The notes under the pieces were generated by a model. That model was not told the origin of the DNA. It worked only from the letters and a program-made list of their open reading frames with translations, and did not search any database. This document shows positions 52,698 to 62,063 of a stretch of DNA of 64,000 nt, in pieces. How positions within the stretch are numbered: the first letter of the stretch is position 1; the number at the start of each line of letters is the position of its first letter. Source of the DNA: Mesorhizobium sp. B2-4-15 (GTDB taxonomy: Bacteria > Pseudomonadota > Alphaproteobacteria > Rhizobiales > Rhizobiaceae); NCBI RefSeq assembly GCF_006658505.1, contig NZ_VFUZ01000024.1, positions 1-64,000 on the forward strand, read 5' to 3'. Both the position numbers and the translations under genes were made by a program.

Positions 52698-53444
52698 TCA
52701 GCGCTGCCCGCCGGAGGCGGTGATGCGTTCGCCCGTCAGCCAGGCCGACTGGTCGGAGGCCAGGAAAACGGCCACGCGGGCGATGTCGTCGGGCTGTCCG
52801 AGCCGTCCCATCGGCAATGTCGCGCCGATGGTCCTGGCCGTCTCGCCTTCGATGCCCGCAACCGCCAGGCCTTCGGTTTCCGTCATGCCCGGGGCGATCG
52901 CGTTGACGCGGATCTTACGGGCGGCGAGTTCGTTGGCGAGCGCCTTGGTGATCGTGTCCACCGCGCTTTTGGAGGCCGAATAGACGACCGAATTCGGCAC
53001 CGGGTTGGCACTCGAAATCGTGCTGAGATTGATGACACTGCCACCATGGCCGTCAAAAACCCTTGCCGCTTCCTGCGTCGTCAGGATCGTGCTCAGCACG
53101 TTGGTATCGAATTGGCGATGAAATTCCGCTTCCGTCACCTCCTCCAGCGGCCCGAAACGGTAGACGCCGGCATTGTTGACGAGGATGCTAGGTGTGCCGA
53201 AGGTGGCCTTCGCCTCGGCGAAGAGCCGCTTCACGTCGGCGCCCTTGCTGACATCGGCCTGGATCGCAACGGCCTTGCCGTCGTCGCGCAGGATGTCGCC
53301 AACCACCTTGTCCGCGTCTTCCTTGCTCGAGCCGTAGTTGACCACCACCGCGGCGCCCGCCTTTGCGAATTGCCGCGCGATTGCCGCGCCAATCCCTTTC
53401 GAGGCGCCGGTCACGATCGCTACCTTGCCTTTCAACTCATCCAT
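52698..53444 (-). CDS. Short-chain dehydrogenase/reductase
   Basis: The 248-residue classical SDR has TGASKGIGAAIARQF, NNAGVYRFGP, catalytic Ser in NLSTISSA and YSASK. It ends GERITASGGQ, normal for the 3-oxoacyl-ACP reductase-like group (FabG-like). The substrate is unknown. It is divergent from a LysR gene, a common pairing in which the LysR protein controls the dehydrogenase. The ATG at 53444 has a GGAGAAAG site; the upstream frame would reach into the promoter region. Confidence 0.9.
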   Translation of the reverse strand: MDELKGKVAIVTGASKGIGAAIARQFAKAGAAVVVNYGSSKEDADKVVGDILRDDGKAVAIQADVSKGADVKRLFAEAKATFGTPSILVNNAGVYRFGPLEEVTEAEFHRQFDTNVLSTILTTQEAARVFDGHGGSVINLSTISSANPVPNSVVYSASKSAVDTITKALANELAARKIRVNAIAPGMTETEGLAVAGIEGETARTIGATLPMGRLGQPDDIARVAVFLASDQSAWLTGERITASGGQR

Positions 53445-53531
53445 GATCTTTCTCCTTCCTGTGAACCGCCGCCAATCGGCGTGTTGGTCAGGAGATAAAT
53501 CATGCATCATGCAGCGGGTAGCGCCGCTGAC

Positions 53532-53541
53532 ATCATATGAT
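53532..53541. promoter_or_regulatory. Palindrome in the SDR/LysR divergent promoter
   Basis: ATCATATGAT is a perfect 10-bp palindrome 16 bases before the LysR start and 88 bases before the dehydrogenase start, in an AT-rich stretch that also contains GATATATACGTATC. It is a reasonable binding site for the divergently encoded LysR regulator. The assignment is inferred. Confidence 0.4.
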
Positions 53542-53556
53542 ATATACGTATCTAGT

Positions 53557-54447
53557 ATGAATGATCGGCTTCAGCAACTTGCGATCTTCGTCCGCACGGT
53601 CGAGACCGGAAGCTTTTCCAAGGTGGCCCGCGAGTTCGCGTTGTCGCAGCCTTCCGTCTCGCGCACGGTGGCAGCGCTCGAGGAGCGGCTCGGCGTCAAG
53701 CTGCTGACGCGGACCACGCGCCAGCTCTCCCTCACGGATGCAGGCGAAGCGCTGCTTTCCAGGGCGCGCGAGGCGCTTGCCGGCGTAGAGGAAGCGGAAA
53801 ACGCCGCGCGCGGCGCGGACCGGCTGTCCGGCGTTCTGCGTGTGGCGCTGCCGGCGACCTTCGGCGCCAGGCAGATCGTGCCGCTCTTGCCTGGTTTCCT
53901 CGATCGGCACCCCCAGCTCAAGATCGATCTCATGATGTCCGACCGCTACGAGAACCTCGTTGCCGAGGGCGCCGACATGGCGCTTCGTCTCGGCAGTCAG
54001 CCGGATTCCAGCTTCGTGGCGCGCAAGCTTGCCACCGCCCGTCGCCTCTTCGTCGCTTCGCCCGACTACCTTGCGCGCCGTGGCACGCCGAGGACCCTTG
54101 CCGACCTTGCTCAACATCATCTCGTCGGCGGCCCGGGCGACGGCGGCGAGCAGAATTGGACGGCCCATCGTGATGGGGTGATCGAGGTCCACCCGGTCGA
54201 TCCGCGGGTGCGGACCCGTTCGGCGACAGGCGCGGTTGCCTCCGCGAGCGCTGGTCTGGGCATCGCGATCGCCTCGGCATGGATGTGCGCCGAAGAACTC
54301 GCCTCCGCGAGATTGGTGGAAGTCCTGGCCGATTATCGGCTCGAGCCCACAACCGCATATGTGGTCTTCCCGGCAGGGCGGCGCCCTTCGCAGAAAGCGC
54401 GTGCATTCAGCGATTACCTCGAACAGGTGCTGGTGACCGACCGGTAA
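53557..54447 (+). CDS. LysR-family transcriptional regulator
   Basis: The 296-residue regulator has an HTH with FVRTVETGSFSKVAREFALS and QPSVSRTVAALEERLGVKLL, and an effector domain with TRSATGAVASASAGLGIAI. It belongs to the group that starts MNDRLQQLAIF (CrgA/AaeR-like) and probably controls the adjacent dehydrogenase. The start at 53557 is set by the HTH; the longer frame begins inside the dehydrogenase gene. Confidence 0.9.
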   Translation: MNDRLQQLAIFVRTVETGSFSKVAREFALSQPSVSRTVAALEERLGVKLLTRTTRQLSLTDAGEALLSRAREALAGVEEAENAARGADRLSGVLRVALPATFGARQIVPLLPGFLDRHPQLKIDLMMSDRYENLVAEGADMALRLGSQPDSSFVARKLATARRLFVASPDYLARRGTPRTLADLAQHHLVGGPGDGGEQNWTAHRDGVIEVHPVDPRVRTRSATGAVASASAGLGIAIASAWMCAEELASARLVEVLADYRLEPTTAYVVFPAGRRPSQKARAFSDYLEQVLVTDR

Positions 54448-54706
54448 TCGAACCGCTCGCTGAGGCGACATTGCAGTGCCAGTCACGCCAGAGAGATGCG
54501 AACACGTGCATTGCTCCCCGACCAACGAGGCCAATGCGGCACCATGGTGCTGGGTGGCGATCGCCTTGTGCCGGGCTGGCCAATCGTCGGGCGGTCCTCA
54601 TATAGTACCTCCATCGTAGCTTGCGGACGCGGCGGACAGATGGACTATCTTCCGGTGAGGGAAAACCGCATGCACCCGTCCGGAGCCTCAACGAAGGGAG
54701 AGAACC

Positions 54707-55657
54707 TTGTCGTCTGCCGATGATCTGGAACGCTGGCCGGACCTGCCTTACGCGGCCTGGAAGGACACGTACGAGACCCTCCACTTGTGGACCCAGATCG
54801 TCGGCAAGATCCGCTTGATGCGCGAGCCCTGGCTGAACCATTCCTGGCATGTGCCGCTTTACGTGACCGCTCGCGGCTTGACGACCTCGCCGATCCCCAT
54901 GGGTGGGCGAGCATTTCAGATCGATTTCGATTTCATAGACCATCTGCTGTGGCTGAGGACGAGCGACGGTCACATCCGGCAAATCATGCTCGCGCCCAAA
55001 ACCGTGGCGGAGTTCTATGGCGAAGTAACGCTCGCGCTGGACGAACTCGGGCTCACGACGCCGATCTTCACCCAACCGTCCGAGATCGCCGACGGCGTCC
55101 CGTTCGATCAGGACCGTGTTCATGCCGCTTACGACCGCGACTATGCCAACCGCTTCTGGCGCATCCTGCTTTCGACGCACGCGGTCTTTTCGCGATTTCG
55201 CACGGGATACCTGGGCAAGGTCAGTCCCGTGCATTTCTTCTGGGGCGGTTTCGACCTCGCGGTCACGCGCTTTTCCGGCAGGCGGGCACCGCTGCATCCC
55301 GGCGGCGTGCCCGGCCTGCCGGACACGGTGGCCCGCGAAGCATATTCGCACGAGGTGTGCAGTGCCGGGTTTTGGCCGGGTGGCGGCCCGATCGACTACC
55401 TAACCTTCTATTCCTATGCCTATCCGGCGCCGGAAGGCTATGCATCGGCTGCTGTCCAGCCACCACAGGCGTTCTTCTCCAAGGAGTTCGGTGAATTCCT
55501 CCTGCCCTACGATGCCGTGCGCCGGGCGCGGGATCCGGAAGCCACGCTCATGTCGTTTCTGCAGAGCACCTACGAGGTGGCGGCCGACCTCGGCAAATGG
55601 GATCGCGACGCACTAGAATGCTCCGTCGGCGTGCCCTGTCGGCCGCGCCCGCTGTAG
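54707..55657 (+). CDS. DUF5996 family protein
   Basis: The 316-residue protein begins WPDLPYAAWKDTYETLHLWT and has NHSWHVPLYVTARGLTTSPI, VHFFWGGFDLAVTRFSGR and SHEVCSAGFWPGGG, all hallmarks of DUF5996. The domain has no known function; the many conserved Trp, His and Glu residues suggest a metal- or ligand-binding enzyme. The start is a TTG with GGGAGA upstream; no ATG is available before the conserved region. It is a single gene with 259 bp of featureless DNA before it. Confidence 0.85.
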   Translation: MSSADDLERWPDLPYAAWKDTYETLHLWTQIVGKIRLMREPWLNHSWHVPLYVTARGLTTSPIPMGGRAFQIDFDFIDHLLWLRTSDGHIRQIMLAPKTVAEFYGEVTLALDELGLTTPIFTQPSEIADGVPFDQDRVHAAYDRDYANRFWRILLSTHAVFSRFRTGYLGKVSPVHFFWGGFDLAVTRFSGRRAPLHPGGVPGLPDTVAREAYSHEVCSAGFWPGGGPIDYLTFYSYAYPAPEGYASAAVQPPQAFFSKEFGEFLLPYDAVRRARDPEATLMSFLQSTYEVAADLGKWDRDALECSVGVPCRPRPL

Positions 55658-55792
55658 ATTGGTGGCGGCCATGCCTTGCGCAATCACGCGTCCAGGCACC
55701 GCCGCCAGGGGCGACCGACAAAGGAATGGCGTGAACGACGTAAACTTTTTTGTTCGACAGGCGTTGTTCGTTCTCCAGACCGGGAGACAACC

Positions 55793-55915
55793 ATGCCAGA
55801 TGAAATCGCAAATCGCCGGCTAGGCCGCCAAGCAACGCCAGCGCAACATCGGTACTCCTCGATCCGTCGGCCAGCAGCCTATCGGCGTCGTGAAAGGTCG
55901 GTGAGATGTATTTAA
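55793..55915 (+). CDS. Short hypothetical protein upstream of the HAD-ATPase gene
   Basis: A 40-residue Arg-rich frame (MPDEIANRRLGRQ...) starts with an ATG six bases after GGGAG, a good site, and overlaps the start of the next gene by ten bases. It could be a leader peptide, or chance in GC-rich DNA. I do not recognise it. Confidence 0.25.
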   Translation: MPDEIANRRLGRQATPAQHRYSSIRRPAAYRRRERSVRCI

Positions 55916-57618
55916 TAGCCTTCGCGACGGATTACGACGGCACTCTTGCATATAACGGGACTGTCTCAAAAAAGACCATCTCCGCGCTCGAGCGGCTGAA
56001 AAAGACCGGTCGAAAGCTTATCCTGGTCACCGGCCGCGAATTGCCCGACCTCAAGCAGGTCTTTCCCGAGATGGCGCTGTTCGACAAGGTCGTCGCCGAA
56101 AATGGGGCGTTGGTCTATACGCCGGCCAGCGAAGAAGAACGCACCATTTCACCGGCGCCCTCGCCCGACTTTGTCGCCGCGCTGAAGAAGCGCGGCGTCA
56201 AGCCGCTATCGGTCGGGCGCTCGATCGTGGCCACCTGGGAGCCTCACCAGGCAACGGTGCTCGAGGTCATCAAGAAACTGGGACTGGAACTCGAGATCAT
56301 CTTCAACAAGGGCGCGGTGATGATCCTGCCGAGCGGCATCAACAAGGCGACCGGGCTTGCCGCTGTGCTGGAGGATCTTCGCCTGTCGCCGCTCAATGTG
56401 GTGGCGGTCGGCGATGCCGAAAACGACCACGCCTTCCTGAAAGCCTGCGGCTGCAGCGTCGCCGTCGACAACGCGCTGCCGGCGGTGAAAGACACCGCCG
56501 ATCTCGTGACGCGCGGCGCACGCGGCAAGGGCGTCGAGGAACTTATCAGCAAACTGATCAAGCAGGATCGCGCTATCGTGAAAAAGGGGCGCGACGGCGT
56601 CCTGCTCGGAACGGCAGGCGGCAAGGACATCCATCTGTCGCCGATCGATACGGTCCTGATCGCGGGGAGTTCCGGCATCGGCAAATCGACGCTGGCCACG
56701 GCGCTCACCGAACGGTTCGTCGAGGCGGGTTTTCAGTTCTGCATTTTCGATCCGGAAGGCGACTATGACGGCCTTCAAGGTGCGGTTGGGCTGGGCGACG
56801 GTTCGAGCGTGCCGACAAAGCAGCAAGTGCTCGATCTGATCGAAAAGCCTGATACCAATGTGATCGTCAACGGACTGGCTCTGCGTGTCGACGAACGCCC
56901 CGACTTCTTCGCCGACCTGCTGCCGGGCCTGGGCAATTTCCGTTATCGAACCGCAAGGCCGCATTGGCTGGTCATCGACGAAGCGCACCATCTTCTGCCC
57001 AGCCGGCGCGACGATACCCGTGCCGTGCTGTCCCTGGAATTGCCGGGCACGATCCTCATCACCGTGCATCCGGAGGCGGTCTCGGCGGATGTTCTGCGCC
57101 TGGTGACGGCGGTGATCGGCGTTGGCCCAACAGCCAAGAGCGTCATCCAGACATTCTGTCGTGAGACGAGAACCGAACCGCCAGGGCAAATGCCTTCGCC
57201 AAAGGGAGACCGCGTGCTGTTCTGGCGCCCGCAAATGGGCAAGAAACCAATGACCGTGAAGGTGATCGAACCGCGCCAGTCGCTCAGGCGACACAGCCGC
57301 AAATATGCCGAAGGCCAACTCGACGAGGCCGGCAGCTTCTATTTCAAAGGTCCCGACGATGCGATGAACCTGAGGGCGCACAATCTGATGATTTTCGCCC
57401 AGATGGCGGAGGGCATCGATGACAAGACCTGGGACTATCATTTACGCGCCGGCGACTATTCCGAATGGTTTCGCCACCAGATCAGGGACAAGGATCTGGC
57501 GCGCGAAACGGCAGCCGCCGAAAAGGACAAGACGCTATCGCCGCAAGAGAGCCGCAAGATCGTGCTCGACGCGGTGCGCCGGCGTTACACCGCTCCAGCC
57601 ACAGCGCCGGAAGAGTAG
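55906..57618 (+). CDS. HAD-IIB phosphatase fused to HerA-like ATPase
   Basis: The 570-residue protein joins two enzymes. Residues 1-215 are a Cof-type HAD hydrolase with the nucleophile and acid Asp9/Asp11 in FATDYDGTLAY, VTGR at 41-44, a Lys in SGINKATGLAAVLE and GDAENDHAFL at 169-178. Residues 240-470 are a P-loop ATPase of the HerA/DUF87 type with Walker A GSSGIGKST (254-262) and Walker B HWLVIDEAHHLL. The tail (about 470-570) is charged and helical. Fusion suggests ATP-driven movement coupled to dephosphorylation of a sugar or nucleotide; substrate and partners are unknown. No nuclease or transferase gene lies beside it. Confidence 0.85.
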   Translation: MYLIAFATDYDGTLAYNGTVSKKTISALERLKKTGRKLILVTGRELPDLKQVFPEMALFDKVVAENGALVYTPASEEERTISPAPSPDFVAALKKRGVKPLSVGRSIVATWEPHQATVLEVIKKLGLELEIIFNKGAVMILPSGINKATGLAAVLEDLRLSPLNVVAVGDAENDHAFLKACGCSVAVDNALPAVKDTADLVTRGARGKGVEELISKLIKQDRAIVKKGRDGVLLGTAGGKDIHLSPIDTVLIAGSSGIGKSTLATALTERFVEAGFQFCIFDPEGDYDGLQGAVGLGDGSSVPTKQQVLDLIEKPDTNVIVNGLALRVDERPDFFADLLPGLGNFRYRTARPHWLVIDEAHHLLPSRRDDTRAVLSLELPGTILITVHPEAVSADVLRLVTAVIGVGPTAKSVIQTFCRETRTEPPGQMPSPKGDRVLFWRPQMGKKPMTVKVIEPRQSLRRHSRKYAEGQLDEAGSFYFKGPDDAMNLRAHNLMIFAQMAEGIDDKTWDYHLRAGDYSEWFRHQIRDKDLARETAAAEKDKTLSPQESRKIVLDAVRRRYTAPATAPEE

Positions 57619-57685
57619 GTTCAATCGCTCATCCGCGTGCTGCCACGGATACGAGCCGGCAAGGCAGGCCAATCCGGCATCGTGG

Positions 57686-59965
57686 TCAAGTGACAAGATC
57701 CTCGATCCTGATCGGCAGGTCGCGAATGCGTTTTCCCGTTGCATGATAGACCGCGCTTGCCACGGCGGCCGCGGTTCCAACATTGCCGAGCTCACCCAGT
57801 CCCTTGACACCGGCCGGATTGACCTCGTGATCGATTTCCGGAACCAGGATCACCTCCACCTCCTTGATGTCGGCGTTGACGGGGACCAGATAATCTTGCA
57901 GGTCGCGGTTGACGTAACGCGCGTGGCGCTGGTCGATCTCCGTCGCTTCATGAAGGGCCTGACCGATGCCCCAGATCATGCCGCCCATCAATTGGCTTCG
58001 GGCGGTTCGCGTGTTCATGATGCGCCCAGCGGCAAAGGCGCCGACCAGTCGTGGTACCCGAACCTCCCGCGTATGGCTGTTGACGCGAACCTCGACGAAC
58101 TCCGCGCCGAAAGCATATTTTACCGAATCCTGATCCTGGTCGCCGCCGTGGAACTCCGACTCCCCGGCATAGAGTTTCTTCAGCGCCTCCGGCGAGGAAC
58201 CCCGTGGCGCGAATTCCGCATATTCCTCGATCGCGCCGATCTGCATGGTCTTGAAGAGGTCCGACAGAGCTGCCGACTTGCCATCATCGGCAACGATCTT
58301 TTCTCCTGCCATGTCGAGCTTCGCATTGCCGGAACCGGCAAGCGGACCACCCTCGCCCACGGCGGCCGCAAACAGTTTTTGACGCACCGCATCGCACGCC
58401 TTGAGAACCGCGGAGCAGACACTGGCGGTGGAGATCGAGCCTCCCGACACCGGTGCCGGCGGCAGGGCACTGTCACCCATTTCGACGCTGACCTTGTCCA
58501 AGTCGACGCCGAGGCGTTCGGCGGCCATCTGGCCGGCCACGGTGCGCACGCCGGTGCCGATTTCGTGCGAGCCGCACTGCACCCGGACCTGGCCATCCGC
58601 TGTCAAACGAATGCGGGCGGCACACGGCGCTACAGCGGTCGGGTAAATGGCGGTCGCGCATCCCATGCCGACCAGCCAGTCCCCGTCGCGCATCGAACCT
58701 ACCCTTGCCTCGCGCCTCGACCAGCCGAACGCCCTGGCGGCCTGTTCATAGCATTTGAGCAGCGACCGGCTGGAAAAGGGCTTTCCGCCGATCGGCTCCT
58801 TCTGCGGCTCGTTGATACGTCGGAACTCGATGGGATCCATGCCAAGCGCCACCGCCATTTCGTCCATGGCGTTTTCCAGCGCATAGACATAGGGCGTCTC
58901 GGGCGGCGATCGCATGTAACCCGGCGTGTTCCGGTCGGCACGGACCAGCGAGACATGCGTCAGCACCGAGCCATAGTTGTACATGCGGGCAGTGGCGGAG
59001 GCGCCGCCGACAACATAGGGATCGGGCCGGGACGTGACCTCCCAGCCCTCATGCGCGAATGCGGTGATGTGACCGTCCTTGCCTGCTCCGATGCGAATGC
59101 GGTGACGGGTTTCTGCCCGATAGGTCTGCGTGCCGAAAGCCTGCATGCGGCTGACCACGCAGCGCACCGGCCGACCCACACGACGAGCGGCGACCGCCAC
59201 GATCGCCGTACGAGCCGTCATCGGTCCCTTGGAACCGAATGCACCGCCAACATAGGGGCTGATGATACGCACATTGGCCGGATCGATCTTCAGCTGCCTC
59301 GCCAGTTCGATCTTCCAACCGGTGACGTTCTGGCTGGGCTCATGCACGGTGAGTTGGTCGCCCTGCCACCATGCCGTGGTTGAAAAGAGCTCGATAGGAT
59401 TGTGATGTTGGGTGGGTGTCGAATATTTCTGGTCGATCTTCACTTCGGCCGAGGCATAGGCGGAATCGAAGTCGCCGACCTTGGCGTCCTCCTTGTACAT
59501 CGGGCTTTTGCCGGCGGCCGGTTCGATCTTGGTTCCCTGGGAATCGAAGCTTGCGCTCGGGTTTTCCTGCGCGTAGTCGGCCTCAATCAGCATCGCGGCT
59601 TCTTCGGCTGCCTCGAAGCTCTCGGCGATCGTCAGGGCAATGATCTGGCCATCATGGAAAACGGTCTTGTCGTGCAACGGACCGATCGAACTAGCGCCGG
59701 TATTGCCGAATTTCGGCTTTTCGATCTGATCCATGTCGCCGATGCTGACGATGTCGAGCACGCCGGGGACGGCTCGCGCCCTGTCAAGGTGAAGAGCCTG
59801 GATCGCGCCCTTGGCAATCGTGCTGGTTGCAAGCGCGGCATAGGCGACATTCCCGGCGGCAAGGTCGGCGGAATAACCGGCCTGGCCGGTCACCTTCAGA
59901 CGGGCATCGATACGGGGAACCGGCTGGCCCATGTTCTCCTTCGGCGCGGGAGCGGCTTGGTTCAT
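57686..59965 (-). CDS. Molybdopterin-binding subunit of aldehyde oxidoreductase (PaoC-like)
   Basis: The 759-residue large subunit of the xanthine oxidase family has the PaoC/YagR pattern, with GQPVPRIDARLKVTGQAGYS near the N-terminus, YVGGAFGSKGPMTARTAIVA and QCGSHEIGTGVRTVAGQMAA. The catalytic Glu lies in KGLGELGNVGTAAAVA near the end. It oxidises aldehydes to acids at a molybdenum centre. The start at 59965 is two bases past the FAD-subunit stop; the frame is open further upstream only as a shadow of that gene. A dedicated chaperone gene (paoD) is not in the window. Confidence 0.93.
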   Translation of the reverse strand: MNQAAPAPKENMGQPVPRIDARLKVTGQAGYSADLAAGNVAYAALATSTIAKGAIQALHLDRARAVPGVLDIVSIGDMDQIEKPKFGNTGASSIGPLHDKTVFHDGQIIALTIAESFEAAEEAAMLIEADYAQENPSASFDSQGTKIEPAAGKSPMYKEDAKVGDFDSAYASAEVKIDQKYSTPTQHHNPIELFSTTAWWQGDQLTVHEPSQNVTGWKIELARQLKIDPANVRIISPYVGGAFGSKGPMTARTAIVAVAARRVGRPVRCVVSRMQAFGTQTYRAETRHRIRIGAGKDGHITAFAHEGWEVTSRPDPYVVGGASATARMYNYGSVLTHVSLVRADRNTPGYMRSPPETPYVYALENAMDEMAVALGMDPIEFRRINEPQKEPIGGKPFSSRSLLKCYEQAARAFGWSRREARVGSMRDGDWLVGMGCATAIYPTAVAPCAARIRLTADGQVRVQCGSHEIGTGVRTVAGQMAAERLGVDLDKVSVEMGDSALPPAPVSGGSISTASVCSAVLKACDAVRQKLFAAAVGEGGPLAGSGNAKLDMAGEKIVADDGKSAALSDLFKTMQIGAIEEYAEFAPRGSSPEALKKLYAGESEFHGGDQDQDSVKYAFGAEFVEVRVNSHTREVRVPRLVGAFAAGRIMNTRTARSQLMGGMIWGIGQALHEATEIDQRHARYVNRDLQDYLVPVNADIKEVEVILVPEIDHEVNPAGVKGLGELGNVGTAAAVASAVYHATGKRIRDLPIRIEDLVT

Positions 59966-59967
59966 AG

Positions 59968-60990
59968 TCAGACCTTCATATCGCGTGTTTCGAGCAGCGC
60001 CCGCACCAAAGTGCGTTTGCCAAGTGGTATCTTGAACGCGTTGTATCGCCTCGGCTGCGCTTCCGCGAAAGCGGCGTCGGCGGCCGTCTCGGCCACCTCC
60101 TGATCGAGCGTTTTGCCCTGGAGCGCCTCTTCCGCGGCTTTTGCCCGCCACGGCACCGTCGCCACGCCGCCCAGGGCTATTCGCGCATGCCTTATCATGT
60201 TGCCATCCAGATCGAGGGCGACGGCCGCCGAAGCCAAGGCGAATGCATAGGACTCGCGGTCGCGTATCTTCAGATAGTGCGAGCGGCGTGACCATGCCGC
60301 GAAAGGCACCTCGATGGCGACAATGACGTCGTCCGGCGCAAGATTTGTTTCAATGTCGGGCGTATCACCGGGAAGACGATGAAGTTTGGCGAACTCCATT
60401 CTGCGCGCGCCGCGCTTTCCTTCGATCTCGACGGTGGCATCGAGCGCAATCAACGCCTGGGCAAAATCGCCGTGATAGGTGGCGATACAGCCATCGCTTG
60501 TGCCGAGCACGGCATGCTGGCGGTTGAACCCTTCCATTGCCGCACAGCCGGAACCTGGATCGCGCTTGTTGCAGGGCCAAGAGGTCTCGCGGAAATACTC
60601 GCATCGCGTTCGTTGCAAGACATTGCCCGCAAGGCTGGCCATATTGCGGATCTGACCGCTGGCGGCGAGTTTCAGGCTCTCGGAGAGCAGAGGGCAGATT
60701 CGCCTGACATCGTCATTGTCGGCTGCCTCACCCATTCGAACCAACGCCCCGAAGCGGATGATGCCGTCACCGATCTTGATCTGTCGCAAGGTCGGTTCTC
60801 TCAGGGCGTTCAGATCGAGCAGCCGCTTGGGCTTGGCAACGCCGAGTTTCATGTAGTCAGCAAGGTTGGTGGCGCCGGCGATGAACTGAACGTCGGCTTT
60901 CGTCGGCTGATCCTGCTGGTCAGCAAAGCGCGAGGCGACCGCAACCGCGGCGGAGACGTCGGCAGGTCTTTCGTAGACGAAGGGCCGCAT
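59968..60990 (-). CDS. FAD-binding subunit of aldehyde oxidoreductase (PaoB-like)
   Basis: The 340-residue subunit starts MRPFVYERPADVSAAVAVAS and binds FAD through FIAGATNLADYMKLGV and SLAGNVLQRTRCEYFR. The Cys-rich stretch RTRCEYFRETSWPCNKR, continuing PGSGCAA, matches the extra 4Fe-4S site that marks PaoB/YagS within the family. It passes electrons from the molybdenum and iron-sulfur centres to an acceptor. It begins one base after the small-subunit stop with a GAGGAGG site. Confidence 0.93.
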   Translation of the reverse strand: MRPFVYERPADVSAAVAVASRFADQQDQPTKADVQFIAGATNLADYMKLGVAKPKRLLDLNALREPTLRQIKIGDGIIRFGALVRMGEAADNDDVRRICPLLSESLKLAASGQIRNMASLAGNVLQRTRCEYFRETSWPCNKRDPGSGCAAMEGFNRQHAVLGTSDGCIATYHGDFAQALIALDATVEIEGKRGARRMEFAKLHRLPGDTPDIETNLAPDDVIVAIEVPFAAWSRRSHYLKIRDRESYAFALASAAVALDLDGNMIRHARIALGGVATVPWRAKAAEEALQGKTLDQEVAETAADAAFAEAQPRRYNAFKIPLGKRTLVRALLETRDMKV

Positions 60991-60991
60991 G

Positions 60992-61624
60992 TCAGGACCT
61001 CCTCGTTTCGTCCCGCGCCTGGACAATGGCCGCGACGATGTTCGGATAGGCGGCGCACCGGCAAAGATTGCCGCTCATATATTCGCGGATATCATCTTCC
61101 GATCCCGCATGGCCTTCGTTGACGCAGCCGATCGCGGACATGATCTGGCCCGGCGTGCAATAGCCGCATTGGAAGGCATCATTGTCGATGAAGGCCTGTT
61201 GCATCGGATGCAGACTGCCATCGGCGGCGGCAAGCCCCTCGATGGTGGTAACGTCGCGGCCTTCGTTCATGACCGCGAAGCTTAGGCACGAGAGCACCCG
61301 TCTGCCGTCGACAAGAACAGTGCAGGCGCCGCATTGACCGTGGTCACAACCCTTCTTGGTACCAGTAAGTCCGGCATGGTCGCGCAGCGCGTCCAGCAGA
61401 CTGGTGCGATTGTCGAGGGCAAAATTGTAGGACTGCCTGTTGACGCGCATCGAAACCGCCGCAAGAGCGCGCGCATTGTCCTGACCGTCGGATGGCGGCT
61501 CCTCGGCTTTCGCCGACCGGGTAATGATCGGCATTGTCGCCGCTGCAAGAACGGATCCGCTCATGAAGCTGCGCCGGCTGAGTTTCGAAACGGTGGAGGT
61601 GCCGGTTGATATGACCTTGGGCAT
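60992..61624 (-). CDS. Tat-exported 2Fe-2S subunit of aldehyde oxidoreductase (PaoA-like)
   Basis: The 210-residue subunit has a twin-arginine signal (SKLSRRSFMSGSVLAAAT, Arg17-Arg18) ending near RSAKA. It then has two iron-sulfur clusters: CDHGQCGAC with LSC, and CGYCTPGQ with CRC. The signal should carry the whole assembled PaoABC complex to the periplasm, where it detoxifies aldehydes. The ATG at 61624 is the only start that exposes the Tat motif properly. It is the first gene of the three-gene operon and divergent from the small gene at 61782. Confidence 0.94.
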   Translation of the reverse strand: MPKVISTGTSTVSKLSRRSFMSGSVLAAATMPIITRSAKAEEPPSDGQDNARALAAVSMRVNRQSYNFALDNRTSLLDALRDHAGLTGTKKGCDHGQCGACTVLVDGRRVLSCLSFAVMNEGRDVTTIEGLAAADGSLHPMQQAFIDNDAFQCGYCTPGQIMSAIGCVNEGHAGSEDDIREYMSGNLCRCAAYPNIVAAIVQARDETRRS

Positions 61625-61781
61625 GGCTGGCTCGCGGCTGGCTTGAGTGGCCCGAACCGCCGAGATGCCACAAGGTTCCCCCCTCACGTCTCTGTGATCG
61701 CATTCCTCTTTGACAAGTAACTCCAGCGGGAACCTCCTTCCTTCAGCGGCGGTTCTTTGCCTGAGCAGGAGGCGATTAAGT

Positions 61782-61947
61782 ATGAGCGATCGACAAACCC
61801 GCCGTGAGAACGAAGGACCGGTCTTTCCGCACAAGACGCTCGGCAAGGCGAAATCGTCCTGAGAACCCGCACGGCCGGATCATCTTCATCGCCGGGCTGA
61901 TTGGTATCGTAGCGCTGGCAATCGTGCTGCGCCTTGCGATCGGCTGA
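61782..61947 (+). pseudogene. Small membrane peptide gene with apparent frameshifts
   Basis: An ATG at 61782 has a perfect AGGAGG site nine bases upstream and encodes MSDRQTRRENEGPVFPHKT before stopping at 61862. Shifting frame twice by one base gives ARQGEIVLRTRT and then GRIIFIAGLIGIVALAIVLR, ending at 61947: a ~55-residue peptide with one membrane helix, like small proteins I recall from Rhizobiales. Both shifts can be explained by one missing G in a G-run. It is either a decayed gene or a sequencing problem. Confidence 0.5.
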
Positions 61948-62063
61948 GGTGCCAAGCCGCGAGGGGTCATGTCCTTTGGACAGGAACCTTTGCCAAGGCC
62001 CTTCGTTGTTTTGCGTCCGCCGCCGGCGTCGACGAAAGCCTCGGTAACCCGAAAGCTATCCCC

